Positions 22,169 through 35,760 of a DNA stretch of 64,000 bases are shown here, one piece after another. The stretch is from Populus alba (lineage: Eukaryota > Streptophyta > Magnoliopsida > Malpighiales > Salicaceae): contig NC_133288.1 in assembly GCF_005239225.2 (NCBI RefSeq), positions 20,714,169 through 20,778,168 of the forward strand, written 5' to 3'. Positions within the stretch are counted from its first letter, which is position 1. Every line of letters begins with the position of its first letter. Both the position numbers and the translations under genes were made by a program. Under the pieces are notes generated by a model. It saw nothing but the letters and a program-made list of their open reading frames with translations, was not told where the DNA came from and did no database searches.

Positions 22169-25100
22169 TCGGCAATTTCATTGCTCTTTGTTCTTCATTT
22201 GGCTTTTACAGTTTGATAAAATTTAATATCTATGTATTGTATGGATATATGGTTTGATACTCAATATGTTATGTCTGGGTCATTTGATTTCAATTTTGAA
22301 AAATTCATGCGTGTTCCGTTGCTTACTTAGCTCGTCGTAATTTGGCAAGGGACTGTTCCGTAAATCCGCTGTCTAACATATATGTTCAAGGCAGCAAAAA
22401 TAAATCAATGTGCTTTCTTCATTGTTGACCGAACAATTTTGTCAGTGTTGCCTTGGTTATCTGGGTCTGCGGGAGATCACATGAAATATGATATTCGAGC
22501 CTAGATATCTGTTCTGATATGATGTTCTTGATGCCAGTTTTTTAATCGAATTAGACGTTGATTAACTTCCGTGGACGCGGTTATCAACACTGACGAAACA
22601 AGAATTTTTAACTTGATGGTAACATTCCAGAAAAATGCGAGGAGGCTGCATTGACATGCTGAAACCTACCCGCTTAATAACTATTATGGAAGGTTTTCAC
22701 TTGCTCTCACCCACTTAATTAGGTTTGTGGTTTAATGCCTTGTGAAGATTGGGAAGATAGTGGGGTTGATTCTTTGTGAGTTGCTACTGGCTAGTTATTT
22801 TCTTGGACAATGCTTAAATTTATCGATTATGCTAAAGGTCGTAATTTCAAGTTCGTTAAAAGAATTTTTAGCATGTTTAGTGACTTCAAGTTACTCTTCT
22901 AAAAATGTTGATAATTGGGACTTTGTTGCTTTTTTGAAAACAAACTTTATAATTAGAGCAATTAATTCCCCATTAAGAACATTTGTTGCTCGAACCGAAA
23001 ATCTAAGGGTGTATGATTAGGGAATATACACTTTTTTCACCTTTTTTTTATTATCAACTCAAAACAATTGGTGCCTCAAGTTGCTCCTCCTCTACCTTAA
23101 AAGCTTTGGATTCGAGTTCCATTTTCAAAGATACAAGTGCATAATTCACACTATCTTTATTAACCTTATACAAATTATCTCTACCTAAGTATGTAGTATC
23201 TGCATACACCACTAAAATCTGTTGAATTTTAAACTACATGCATTTAGATATACTATATCACAATAAATCTCATCTCTTTGTTTTTCAATGGAAATACTTT
23301 ATATATATGAGCTGCCCTTTTATCTCCTACATATTTAATCCATATGATTATATGATTTTATATGGTTTGAGATGTGCTTCTAATTGCAATTTATTGTTTT
23401 AGAAATATATGGCAATTATCTATCAATAATAAAATCAAACATGTTATTATTTATATTACATGGAGTATAAAATAACCTGTTTCGTTTTTAATCCTCTGCA
23501 ATCTTTGATTATTGTAACATTTTTATACTAAAATATGTTTGTCCTTCATCTCTAACAGTATCTTCATCATCTCCATCATGTTTGCACAAATTATCTTTGT
23601 TGTAAGAAAGGTTCTAGCTTATAGTGACCTTTAGTCGCATTAATTGATTTTTGTTTTTTAGATCATGGTCTATCTTGGTCTGATAGAGCCCTAAGATTCC
23701 ATAATATTTGTCCTCACCAACACCTTTTATATAGACACTTGGTTATTTAAGTGGATTTTTTCAAGAATATATATATGAGGTTAGACTTGCCCGAGGTAAC
23801 TGTCCAAGCAAGTCTCTCTCCTTGTCACGATCCTTATTTGTGCTTACCCATCATGGTTGATCCACTTGCTCAGTTAAGTCTTCGACGGTATGCTCCTGTC
23901 AATCGGATTTATATGGTAGGGTTTTTCGTATTGCCTTTCAAGGTAGCGTGTTTGGCAGTTGGCACTGAATACTGAATTTTAAAAGTATTTTTAAAAAGTT
24001 TTAATTTTTTTGTTTTGAATTAATATATTTTTAATGTTTTCAAATTATTTTGATGTGTTATTTTTAAAAATAATTTTTAAAAAATAAAAAAATATTATTG
24101 GCATATGAAAAGCAACCACAACTACGCTTCTAAATACACACATGAAAAATTCTAGTGTTTTATAAAATCTGAATAATGGTTTGAATGTAAATCTCGAAAT
24201 AAAATAAATATTTTTATTTATATTAATTTTAAACCTAAAATTATTTATTGAAAAAGATTCACAACTAAACTTAAAATAATTTATAAAAAAATAATTCATA
24301 ATTAAAATTTATCTAACTAATAAAATCCAATCAGCATTAGTATTTAAAAAATAACAAATCCTCGCAAATCTCAACAATTAAATAAATATTATAATAAAAA
24401 TAATCATGGTATAAAAATAATAACTAGTGTCCCGCGTTAAAATATTATCTTCGGTGAAGTTTGGTTATTATCTTGGAAAATAAAAGATTTATTGTATAGA
24501 ATATAAATGACAACTTAGATATAAATGACGAAATTTAATAATTTAGGAGGCTGAATTTATACAGTAATAATAATAACAATAATGATAATATAATAAAATA
24601 ACAATTTAATTCAAGTATCTTACTAATTAAAAAAAAAGAAATAAAATGATATTTTTTTTATAAATTTTTCAAACACAAAAACTTCAAATTAACAGGAATC
24701 TTTTATGAAAAAATAATTACAATAAAAAAAATAATGAACCAAATACTATTTTCAATCAAGAGGTTGTTTTATATTCTTATTTAAAACCTAACATTAATCC
24801 ATTTTTTTAATCAATTTTTAATTTATTGATTTAACTTATAAAATGCTCATTCTTAAAAAAACATTCTTAAAGTCATTTAAACATTACATGAAAATTTTCT
24901 CAATATTTTAAAATCACTCCAATCCATTTTAAGTTACAAAATAGATTAATTTATGCAATATTTTTCAAAATCTCGAGGGTTATTGTATTAATTTACCCTG
25001 CATAAAAAGTAACCTTTAGAATCTCCAGATCAAAATCTCCTTCTTGCCCTTCCTTCACATCCAACTCGGAGACAACAACCCGTTTAACTCGTAAATATAA

Positions 25101-25314
25101 ACAAATCCAATGGCATGTCTTAAAATGTAAGATCCTCTTCATATTTACCTTTTATTTTTTTAATATTTTTCTTGATGTATTAATTATTTATTTCTCTAAA
25201 AAAAAAAAATTCCCTCAAGTCTCTCTTTGCCTGTCCCGAAGCAAAGCAAAAACAGAGACAGAGAGATTCACTGCGTCTCTTACTCTGTCCCTCTCCCTGA
25301 CAACAAAGCACCAA
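22169..25314. other. Intergenic region and 5' leader of the next gene
   Basis: No protein gene is supported. After the snoRNAs come a 10-base perfect inverted repeat (22441-22450 with 22585-22594) that extends weakly, then AT-rich DNA including a short dispersed element near 23960-24130. From about 25200 the sequence turns pyrimidine-rich and is probably promoter and 5' UTR of the membrane-protein gene that starts at 25315. Confidence 0.55.
23960..24130. repeat. AT-rich short dispersed element, MITE-like
   Basis: Its core AATTATTTTGATGTGTTA, read in reverse as TAACACATCAAAATAATT, recurs in related form near 49640 and 56885, embedded in runs of T/A pentamers. Bordering words such as AAGTATTTTTAAAAAG are shared with the other copies. 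Ends are approximate. Confidence 0.5.
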
Positions 25315-27565
25315 ATGGCTTTCACGTCATTTCTTGGACGAGTCCTCTTTGCCTCTGTTTTCATACTCTCCGCTTACCAAGAGTAACTCTCTTTTCCTTT
25401 CCATTTTTGTACAATCTTGATAAATTTTCTGCTCTACTCCTCCCATCATCATCATCATCATCATCATCAATTCGATTTGGATCTGTTTAGCCTTGGGTTT
25501 TAAATCTAACACTAAACAGATAGATCTGCACTTTCATTTCCTCTTAAACTTCTTTTGTAATTTTAGTAGTTTGCAGCTAACTAAGAAACTTAATTTGCAT
25601 TACTAATGAGTTGAAGCATTTATATGTAATTTATTTGAATTAATAATTTTTTTTTTTGTTTACTAAATATGTAGTATTTGTGAAGGAAAAAGTTATGTGG
25701 TCTTTGGATTTATTAGTAAATGCATCGAAAAATAAAATCACTGCTGAAATCATGACCAGAATAGAATTGAGGTTTTGGGTGGATGCTAATTAGTTTATGC
25801 ATTTGCCCTGTCTTTTTATTTTTCATGTGCGGGTCAACATTTTGTGCTAGCCCGCTTACTTTTTTGGAGACACGGCATAAGTTGCATATTGACAAGATTT
25901 GTTATTTGGCTTGGCATTAGTTTTCTGTTAAGAATTTTATTCTTTTCTTTTAGGATGCAAGATTGAGAAATTTAATTACAGTTTTCTTGGATATATTGAT
26001 TTGAAGAACCAGCATTAAGCTTTTGATTCCTTGAATGTGGCATTGTATCTTCCTTTTGTTTGGGAAAAAAAATTGTAACAAAGCATTTGATGCTGTTGAA
26101 GCAGTTACGATCTTTTGTTTGTGAAATGACGGGTACCTCATTTTCTTGTTTTTGGTAAAAGGATTCTTCAGATGATATTTTGTTATAATCTTTCCTCGAT
26201 TCCAGGTTCAATGAATTTGGGGTTGATGGAGGACCGGCTGCGAAGGCACTGAAACCAAAGTTTGGTGTGTTTACCAGTCATGTGCAATCTCACGCCGGCA
26301 TACAAGTACCGGAAATTGAAGTGAGGATCTCTCATATGCACATGCCATTGAATGATTTGAGAGAAAGATAATAGGTGTATTAGCAAGATAACAAATTTTG
26401 AAAAATAAAAACTGAAATGAGAGGCGGAGACTTATCTTGAAGTTTAGTGTTTAATGATTGCTTTTCTCTTCTTTTTTGTGAGCTTTCTTTAGTTATGGCA
26501 ATGGGTTAGTTTGGCATCTTGGATTTCAAGGTGGAATATCATGAGCATGCTGTTTGGTGAAGCAGAGCCTCTCTGTCACAACACACCATATGACAGAACC
26601 CTGCTTATTAGAACACAAAAACTTTGCTTGTTAGAACATTTTGGTAGTATTTCAAGCAAGTTCAAAATCAAGGTTGTAAAGAGAGCTGGCAAAATAACTA
26701 ATACTAAATTCTTAGCATACCTCCTGTGTGTTTGCATGCACACATCTCAAACTGGTCTAGTGATTGTAAGGCAATGATTAAATGGCTTAAATTAATGGTG
26801 ACCTGTTGAATTCTTAGGACTGTTTTGCATTATCGAACAATGGGCGTCCATTTTGGCACTCTGGAAAATCATTATATACTAGATACCTGAGGAATAGGAC
26901 TTGTACGGGCAACCTTTGTAGCCATGCAAAGATACACACCCATGATTAATGATTTTTACTTGCAACTAGAATGTCCCACACTCCCAGTTTGTATCTGTAT
27001 ATCGATTTATTGTTTTGTAATCTTAATTGATATGTTTATATGCAGATCAAACATTTAGTCAGTGCTGCTATATTTCTCAAGGGCACTGGAGGCATCCTTT
27101 TTATCATTGGCAGCTCTCTAGGAGCCTACCTGCTGGTTGGTACAAGAAACATGCTGTGTATTTGACTTTTTGGTTTTTCTTATGGTTATAGCTATTAGAA
27201 ATGGTGTATCACATACTCTTGTAGTGAATATTGAGGTCCTTTCTTGTTCCAGATTATACATCAGCTGATTGCAATTCCAATCCTATATGATTTCTACAAC
27301 TATGACAGTGAGGAGAAAGAGTTTAATCAACTTTTCATCAAATTTACACAGGTTAGATTTAGCTGATTCTGTACAATGTTTCTGTTCTGTATGATAGTCA
27401 ATATTGTTTTGCTTTCTGCATGGTTTAAACAGTTTTAAATTACTTTTCATTCTTTCTATATAGAATATGGCTCTCTATGGAGCACTACTGTTTTTCATTG
27501 GGATGAAGAACTCATTTCCCAGGAGACAGCACAAGAAGAAGGTTCCTAAAACTAAAACTGTTTAG
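25315..27565 (+). CDS. HR-like lesion-inducing family small membrane protein
   Basis: Five exons (25315-25382, 26206-26320, 27046-27135, 27253-27351, 27464-27565) encode 157 residues, the usual family size. The N-terminus MAFTSFLGRVLFASVFILSA is a membrane segment or signal-anchor; further hydrophobic stretches are HLVSAAIFLKGTGGILFIIG with SSLGAYLLIIHQLIAIPILY, and NMALYGALLFFIGMKN. The tail is basic (RRQHKKKVPK), which fits an ER or other endomembrane location with a cytosolic C-terminus. The family is DoxX/SURF4-like; tobacco and Arabidopsis members were named for lesion formation on overexpression, but the biochemical role is not known. The start is the first ATG after a pyrimidine-rich leader and is typical of relatives. 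All splice phases agree. Confidence 0.93.
25444..25469. repeat. (ATC)n microsatellite in first intron of the HR-lesion gene
   Basis: About eight ATC units, 62 bases inside intron 1. Confidence 0.95.
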
Positions 27566-30328
27566 AAACAATTGGCTATCAGTTGGTAGGTATCTCTTTT
27601 TCAGTAAGGAGCTAATAGGAGCTATTGTTGTTTTGTTCATTAAACATTATGTACTTTACCAAGATCCTCCATGTATGTTTTAAGAGGCTTCTTATCTATT
27701 TATTTTAGAAAAAAAAAAAAGAACCTGTGTGGTGTTTTTCTCCCTTGTATTTCATGGGGATGTGTTATTTTATGCTTTTCCTTTTTTAGTTGTTCCTAGT
27801 ATGATATTTAGAGGTGTTTATATGCCATATTGAAGGAGGTCATGGGACCAGTCTATGTTTGATGAGGTCAAACGTACATGTGTTAGCCGTGGTCCATGAT
27901 AGTACTGGTCCCTGTGTGCCATGATAATAACTCCAGCTATTTAGTGAAAGAAAGGACTATGAGATAAAACAAAAGTGGTACAAGATGTCGCTGGAGCCAT
28001 ATGAATGGGACTTGACTTTCTTATTTTCATAAATTTCTCCTCCATGTTATTCCAGCGTTTATTTTGTGGCTTCTGAAGAAGATTGTTATTTTTACTACTT
28101 GGCTTGACTTGGGTTATTTTATTTTTTTGAATAGTGAAAGAATAGCTGTGGAAAAGGTTAGTAGTTTCGAGTACAACAAGTGTTACTTCAATCGACTTCT
28201 AAGGTCACAGTTGTTAGTATAATCATATCCTGTAGTTAGATACACTGAAATCCATTACAAACTACATATTAACTATTCAGATCTCTTCGGGCTTTGGAAT
28301 TTTGGGCGATTACCACTCATTGTGCCCGACTTTTTTCTTGGTGTTGGTTTTGAAATGCATTGCTCGCCGTGTCAGGTTGATAAGGAATTGGTCAATTTGC
28401 TGAAAAAGTATCCTTCCTGTGTTCCTCATGGATGGCTGGTTAGGGGATTTTTTTCCCTGTTGTCCTGTGGAAGGCTAGCATGCTGATGTTTGTGAGTTTG
28501 GCCCTTTGTTAGCGAGGAAGCCGTTGTTTCGTTTTCATTTTACCTGTTTTATTGTCATTGCCCTTCAAATGGTTGTTCTTATTCTGAGTTTCTTCTGGTG
28601 TAGCCGTGTATGTTCTATGGAGATCCTGTGATAATTTGGCCCCTAAACACAACTATCTCCAGAAACCAAACGAGGGGATTGCCTGTTTCCTTCATATCTT
28701 CTCCCTTTTTTGTCTGCTTGTTCAAGTCTCTTTTTAATAATGCCCTTGTATGTTAGAGCAGCCTCCCCCCAATAATTTGCATCGAATGAATGCCACCATC
28801 GTGCTGCTACGATTTTCGACATGGAAAAATGGTTGTCCCAAGTCTTTATGCATATATTGTCAGAGCTCATCAAATCTTTTCGAAATCCTTTGTTTGGTTT
28901 TTAATAGGATTTGTCAGTAATAATTTAGCTTCAGTAATAATTTAGCTCCAATGGAAAACGCGTGCTCAGGTAGCGTTTTATGACTAGCTGCTACGTATAT
29001 GCTTGATAATTGATATGTAAATCTGGTATGTACTGTAAACTGGAATCTGCAAAAAGAGATGTGAAACGTGGTCCATGCTTCATCATAAGGTCATTTTCCT
29101 GTTACTATGCTTTTCTTAAATGATGACATGGAGTGCGATTTAACTGTTTTTTTTTTTCTTTTTCTTTTAATTTTAAATTATTTTTATTAAGTGTTTTTAA
29201 ATTGTTTGGACGTTACAAATTTATTTTAAAAAAATTTTGAAAATAAATTTTTATTGCTGTCCCAAACATCTTGTTTCTGAGCCCATTTGATATTAGCGGT
29301 AATTTTTTTAAGTGTTTTTTGTTTATAAATATATTAAAATAATATATTTTTTTTATTTTTTTAAAAAATTATTTTTAATATCAACATACTAAAGGCTATA
29401 AGTATCAAGAAAAAAATAATTTAAAAGAAAAGTCATTTAAAAAAAATATTTTTTAACTATAAAAACAAACGGGTCTTTAGACCTGTTAGACCATGTATAT
29501 GGTCGAAATATGTATATGGTTGAAATTGTATTTGATTAAACCTCATCTATAACATATCTACATGGGTCCCATTAAGATTTTTTTGTTCTTGAAGCTATAA
29601 AATTATAAAACTATCATAATACCAAATACTTACTTTTAACACTTGTGTTTATGCCATGAATATGCTGAAGATAACAGGATTTGTTATTCGCATTCTTTGC
29701 AAACGGCACGTTTATTGAAATCTAATCTTGAGATCGGAGGTTGCCCTCAGGTGTTAGGAGAGGTGGTGAGGAGCTGGGCATACCTAGATTTTGATTTATA
29801 CAAAGAAATTTGCTCCCAAGCTTGCCATGTTTTGGGAGGTCTACAACTGATTTTTCCCATCTTTTTGTATAGGTTTCCCATGAGCTGAATGTATCGAGTG
29901 TTTTTAAGTAATTTCGCACTCTATCCTGGCTTTAACATGAAAATCCTAGCTCTGACGTAGGTTCAATTATTGGGCAGGGAATTCTTGTTTATTTTTGTGG
30001 AAAACTAGAGATCTAACAAGGGCAGATATTCCAAAGAAAGATGCATCGCTATCGGCATTTTGAGGCCAAACAGTGAGGGAAAGGACGTGCCTTCCTACTT
30101 GTGCTGTTACTTCTCAAGAATAAGATTTCAAAAAGAAATGTCAAAAAAGGGTTATGTCTTGGTGTGTAGGCCTCTTGTCACATTTGCTTGCTTACACAAA
30201 CGCATCACTCTTACCGTTTCCACCATTCACCATGAGCATCATTTTCTTTATTCTTGAATTGCCACCACTAAGTGCTCTATTTAGACGCAAGTTCCTCTCG
30301 CCAGTAACCACCCATTTTTTCTCAAAAC
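27566..30328. other. Intergenic: 3' UTR, AT-rich repeats, then promoter of the oxygenase gene
   Basis: The first few hundred bases are likely 3' UTR. No protein gene is supported. A short AT-rich dispersed element is near 29285-29478. Open frames between 29640 and 30260 have no family match I recognise and no splice support. Confidence 0.55.
29285..29478. repeat. AT-rich short dispersed element, MITE-like
   Basis: It contains TATTTTTTTAAAAAATTATT and AATATCAACATACTAAA, a variant of the core seen near 24040, 49640 and 56885, between a TTTGATATTAGCGGT start and an AAAAACAAACGGGTCTT end. Boundaries are approximate. Confidence 0.5.
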
Positions 30329-31878
30329 ATGGAACTCCTGATTCCAGTGGCTGCAGATTCCTTTCTCCAAGATGAGTCCAGCTATGACAAGGGTAAGGCA
30401 GTGAAGGCATTTGATGAAACAAAGGCAGGTGTTAAGGGACTGGTAGACTCCGGAGTAACAAAAATCCCCAGGTTTTTTATCCACCCACCGGAGGATGTGC
30501 AGAAGTCGTCATCCGACAGCATCCATCTGGGACTTCAGGTTCCAGTTATAAACTTCGAGCACTTTGAAAGTTGCAGACGATCAGAGGTGGTCAATGAGAT
30601 TCGCAAAGCGTCAGAAATATGGGGATTCTTTCAAATGGTTAACCACGGGATTCCTGTTAGTGTCTTGGATGATATGTTAGCTGGTGTGAGACGATTCCAC
30701 GAGCAACACCGAGATGTGAAGATGGAGTTTTATTCACGTGACCGTAAGCAGCCAGTGAGGTTCTTCTGCAATGGCGATCTCCTTGTCAACAGGGCACCAG
30801 CAAATTGGAGGGATACAATAGCATTTGATTTCCAAGATGGTAAACTGGACCCTGAACTCTTTCCTGAAACTTTCAGGTACTGTAAATGTGCAACATAACC
30901 CGAAACTGTCTTGTCTATATATTCATCTCTTTAAGGAAACTCTTACTATATATCAGATTGAAATAAATTGGCTTGCAGAGAAGAAGTCAGTCAATACATC
31001 AGACACATGATCCAAATGAAGAAGACACTGTCTGAACTAATATCAGAGGCACTCGGCCTCCCTAGCGATTACCTCTCAAGCATAGAATGCATGGAAACTG
31101 AATCGTTAGTGTGCCACTATTACCCGGCTTGTCCCGAGCCAGACCTGACGTTGGGTGCCACCAAGCATAGAGACCCATCTTTAATGACTATTCTCCTGCA
31201 AGACAACACGGGTGGCCTCCAAGTTCGCAACCAAACTCAATGGGTCGATGTCCCTCCTTTACAGGGAGCTCTAGTAGTAAATATTGGGGACTTCATGCAG
31301 GTAAAATTCCTTGTTTTTTTAACTCTTTTTTTTTTTTTTTCCTTGCGTGGCTACATTTGCAATTGGACAATCAGAGGCAAACTAGAAGGAACAGAAATGC
31401 TAGGGGGAAAAAACTAGTCTTGATAGGGTTCTGTAGCATTTTGGAAAGAGCAGTTAATTTCCTACAAAGACTTGAACTACCTCCATCCACATGCACGCAC
31501 CCGATAATTCTTTGCAACCCATTTAAAACCCGAAATAACTGAGAAATGAATTGATCTGTCCATTCCAAAATATAATTTGACAGTTCATTGACCTTAAATC
31601 TGCTTTCTTGCTATTGTATGTAGCTGATCACCAATGACAAGTTCAAGAGTGTGGAGCATAGGGTTCTTGTTGGGCAGGAGGGATCACGAACATCAGTAGC
31701 ATGCTTTTTCTATCCAAGCACAGCAAATAAATTTAAACCTTATGGAGCAATAAAGGAGCTTGTGTCTGATGACAATGTGCCCATGTACAGGGAAACTCAT
31801 ATTGCTGAGTTCCTGGCTTTCTTCAGGTCCAAAGGATTAGATGGTACTCCAACCCTTTGTCATTTCAAACAGGCATGA
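30329..31878 (+). CDS. 2-oxoglutarate/Fe(II)-dependent oxygenase, ACC oxidase homolog (E8/2A6) type
   Basis: Three exons, 30329-30876, 30979-31300 and 31624-31878, encode 374 residues, normal for the DOXC class. The N-terminal domain has [10 protein letters not shown] and [14 protein letters not shown]. The catalytic double-stranded beta-helix has the iron ligands H246-x-D248 (KHRDPSL, where relatives usually have HTD) and H302 ([10 protein letters not shown]), and R312-x-S314 (SRTSVACFF) for 2-oxoglutarate. VVNIGDFMQ precedes the last intron. Despite the family name these proteins are not known to make ethylene; substrates are mostly unknown and some relatives act in specialised metabolism. 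The intact catalytic residues and clean splice sites indicate a working gene. Decayed relatives lie 3.4-5.3 kb downstream on the same strand, so this is the survivor of a small tandem array. Confidence 0.93.
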
Positions 31879-33421
31879 ATGACCCCATGTCTGTTGCCTC
31901 GCAAATTTGCTCAAACTTAAGCCCATCTTTTTTGTAATAACCAATCGAATTAATTTCCATAAAGATTGTCTCCAACATCTTCTTTCATTTTCATCACCAG
32001 ATCATTTTATGGCACTTTTGGTTGGCCGACAATTAAAGATGATCAATATCTGGTTACTGTCCCTTAATCAAAGGTTTTACATTTGAATATTACTCACAAT
32101 AGCTGACTGATTATTGAACTTAACAGTGTGTTTATAAGCTAGCTGGCAAATTTTCCTTCTTTTCTTTCTCCAGAATTTAACAAAATTAAAGAATGATACA
32201 CAGGCCAGAACCCTCCAGATTTGCAGACCCTCTAACTATGACTAATACAGGAGTTTCCTAGCTCAAATCCCACAAGCTACTTAAGCTCGAAACCCGTTTT
32301 TAAACGTTTGTGTTTGAAACCCACAAAGATTTGTCAAAACTCAAACTTCTTTCTAATCATGTAAATGGAGCTGCTCAGCTGCAAATGTTTAAAAACGGTC
32401 CCGTGGTGACCAATGAGCACCAAGGGCTTGACTTGGAACATCAGGCAGCGTGCGTGGGCCGGTGGATAATGATTCTTGAAGTTAGGGATGGTAATTCAAT
32501 GAGTTGATGACATGATTGTTGCCAAACTTCCATTATCGAATACTCAAGTTCTCAACGTAATCATGGTTTCGATTGTTGAAGAAAACACCTTTGGATGTTG
32601 AGAGTGTTGTTGTACAGTTACAGAGACTTCCAACAGGGAGAGATGGCGTTGTTGTAGTGGAGACTTGTTTCCTTTTAGGTTTAAGGAAACGAAGAGGAAA
32701 ATTGGCCTTTTGAATTTTGTTACCATGTAATGCTGCGCTAATAGACAAAATACTGAGCCATTTTACCTCTCTGTTATTTTCATTGCATCATTTTATGGGT
32801 ATTTTCCATCGTGGAGTCTCCAGTTTGACCAAAAGTAAAATAAACGATGATTGATATTTGGCAGTGCGCGCGCGCTTCACTTTTAAAAAAAATATATTAA
32901 ACTCATATTTTTTTTTTATATAATTTTAATGTAATGAAATTTAAAAATAATAATAATAATTTTAAATCATTTTTTCAAGTAAAAAATATTTTTTTTTAAA
33001 TATTCCCTTTTTCAAGTAAATCATATTCCATCTAAATCTTGAATAGTCCATTTATCAAGGCTTCTTCTTTCACGATCTTAAGTTATCAATTTTTTGATGA
33101 AATCCTCTCTCAGTGGCTCAACATAAATACAAACAGGAGCGGTTGCATCCTTAATTTTTTTTAAAAAAATATTTTTAATATTAGAATATTAATATAATAG
33201 TTTAGTGAGGGTTTAATACAAAAATTATTGTTTACTTATATTTTAATATATATTTCAATTAAATGTTTCTTTTTTTATTATAAATAAATAAATTAATGTT
33301 CATGCAAAACCACTATTATTGGCATCTTTTGTATTGATAAAGTAGATTATTGAAATTATTTAACTAAAATCTCTTAATTCACTATAATTACGAAATACTT
33401 ATTTAATTGAGGTCTCTTACT

Positions 33422-33452
<31 letters not shown>

Positions 33453-35329
33453 TTTGTCATTTTATATCAAAAATTTGTTTGTAATTAATTATTAATAAGA
33501 TGTTTGGAGTTAGGAGAGGCATGGGTTTAAATCCCATAAGTTACACTTTTCTTTCTAATTATTTTTTCTTGTTTGAAACTAAAATATAGTATTAAAACTT
33601 GTTTCACATATTTGACTTAGTGGGTTCATATAACTTTTTTATGTGTGTCTAGAAATAATTAAGTATAATTTAATCAACATATTTATTATATACATATAGA
33701 TATGAATTGAAATGAGTTTTGATAAATTGATATGTATTTTGCTATGAATTTTATATGAAAGATTTAAAATTATTGTGTAACTCAACTGATTTTATTATTG
33801 TATAGTTGTGTTAATTATTATGTAGACACTAATTATATACATATAAACAATAGCAGGTTCATCTATTAAATTAACATGTCACTATACAAGTATTTCAAGC
33901 GTAAGATGAATAATCATTCAAAGTTTCAAGTCATGTAACTCAATCAAATTCAAATAAAAATCATATAGTATTTATTAGCAATTTATCCTCTTATAAAAAA
34001 AACTCTAGTTTCACCACTATTCTCTCTTTTAAGAATATTTCATTAGAATTCTTGTACTGAGGTATATAGTTTTTGTATGTTGTGTATTTTTCAGCATAAT
34101 TTGATTTTGTGTTTGAAATTATATTTAGTTGCGTTATGAAAATTAACCAAAATTTCCAACACATTCATTAGATTTGATCAACTGGCACTGAAGATAAAAA
34201 TATTTTATCTCTGATTCCTTGGATGTTACGACAACTAGTATATTATCTTTCTTTACCCATCGCATCATACGATCGATATTGTCAACTCTATCGTTTTCTT
34301 TTAAGTGTAAACAAAATTTTCCTCAATTGTCAACTTTTCTGAGTCCATACATGTCTTGTCGCAACAGCTCACTGAAATCTATCCTGCAATCCTTAATAAT
34401 ATTAATTTGTCTGCAATAATTAGGTTAGCACTATGATATTATATTTAATGAAAAGGGCTTCAGTAGGTGTAAGCGTCTGTAAGATTTGTTGCAGAGCATA
34501 TGTTTGACTTGTAAATCTCTGAAATGCTGTAAAATGGGAACGGAAAAGGGTATAGAATGCTTCGTTTTTTGAGATCAACTTGAAAAGATCATGGCGCAGT
34601 TTGCCATCAGGATTCTCCGATAGCCAGAAATGTAGCTTTCCCACCAGGAATGCAACCTTCCTGCGTTATATGTGAGATTGCTAAATATAAACCAAATTAA
34701 CATAATATTTCTCGCTCGCATTCCCAGAAATCTGAGATTCTAGACAAACCAAACACAAAATTGTTTGGAATCTTAAATCTCAGTATATAAAACACCCAGC
34801 ACTTCTCATATAAATCTCAGTATGACTTCCACGCTTATTTTCCAGAATGTGAAAGGAGAACATCAGACTATCAACCCAATAAAAATTCCTAGCTCCTTCT
34901 TGATTCAATTGTTGGGTACTCAGGATGTCTTGTTTTGTTTCTGACGAGAAAAATCCAACTCTCAACCCTTGAACAGTAAAACTCGTTCTTTAATTAACAA
35001 GGACAGGCCACCAAATATACAAACGAAAGATGTTTTCTGTATAGGTCTAACAGGTGGAGGAAATCAAGGATATATTTGCTCATGCTACAGCCTACATGTG
35101 TTGCTCTATCTCAAGAACAAGACGTTAGTGACAGGTCAAGAAAAGTTGGCACAAAGATTGATATCTTTGCCTCTGGACTGTCTAATAGCACCTTCATATT
35201 TTTTTTTCCCTTTATTCTTGAACATCCACTAGGTCCTAAGTGCTCTATTTAGAAGCCTCTAGGCTCGGTTCTCGCTGGTATTCACAACCCAATATTGTTG
35301 CCAGAATGGAAGCCTGCTGTGAATTCATA
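31879..35329. other. Intergenic AT-rich region between the oxygenase gene and its pseudogenes
   Basis: No supported gene. It contains a (TA)n run at 33424-33452, AT-rich short-element relics (about 32880-33000 and 33160-33210) and a small imperfect hairpin (about 34734-34754 with 34761-34781). The open frame near 34969-35232 has no recognisable domain. Confidence 0.55.
33424..33452. repeat. (TA)n microsatellite
   Basis: About 14 TA units in non-coding DNA. Confidence 0.9.
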
Positions 35330-35760
35330 ACCTGAAGATCATTGGCCCAGCTACGATAGGGCTAAGGAATTAAGTGAAGGCATTTGGCGAAACAAAAGCC
35401 GGTGTTACAAGGACTAGTTGAAGCTGGTGTGACAAAAAAATCCCCAGGTTTTTTGTCCATCCACCGGAGAATGTGCAAAATCCATCATCCGAGCTGACTA
35501 GCATTATTACCGGCCTTCAGATTCCAGTAATTGACTTTGAAGGTCTTGAAAGCGGTCCAAGACTGGAGGTAGTGAATGAGATTCGAAAAGCATCAGATGG
35601 CAGCTCAAACCATACGGGCCAATATAATTATAATTCTAAACCATACGGGCCAATATATAGGGAAACTAATAGCTGAATATAAGGCCTATGTCAGGTCCAG
35701 GGCTTTAGATGGCAGCTCAAACCTTTCTCGTTTTAAATTGGCAAATGAGACCCCTTCTCC
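35330..35760 (+). pseudogene. Chimeric oxygenase pseudogene: exon 1 joined to exon 3 tail
   Basis: Up to about 35596 this matches exon 1 of the intact oxygenase at 30.3 kb ([37 protein letters not shown]), with two single-base frameshifts near 35405 and 35440. It then jumps to sequence like the end of exon 3 (KPYGPIYRET, VRSRALDG, SNLSRFKLA). The whole catalytic core is missing. A 17-base repeat AGATGGCAGCTCAAACC occurs at 35595-35611 and 35707-35723 on both sides of the join, and a 20-base repeat AAACCATACGGGCCAATATA at 35607-35626 and 35638-35657. Confidence 0.88.

Noticed and set aside
29643..29919. Open frames on both strands before the oxygenase gene
   Set aside because: No family resemblance, no start context or splice support, and each is the antisense of the other.
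32310..32507. 65-codon open frame downstream of the oxygenase gene
   Set aside because: No similarity to the oxygenase exons or any family I know; it lies in likely 3' intergenic DNA.
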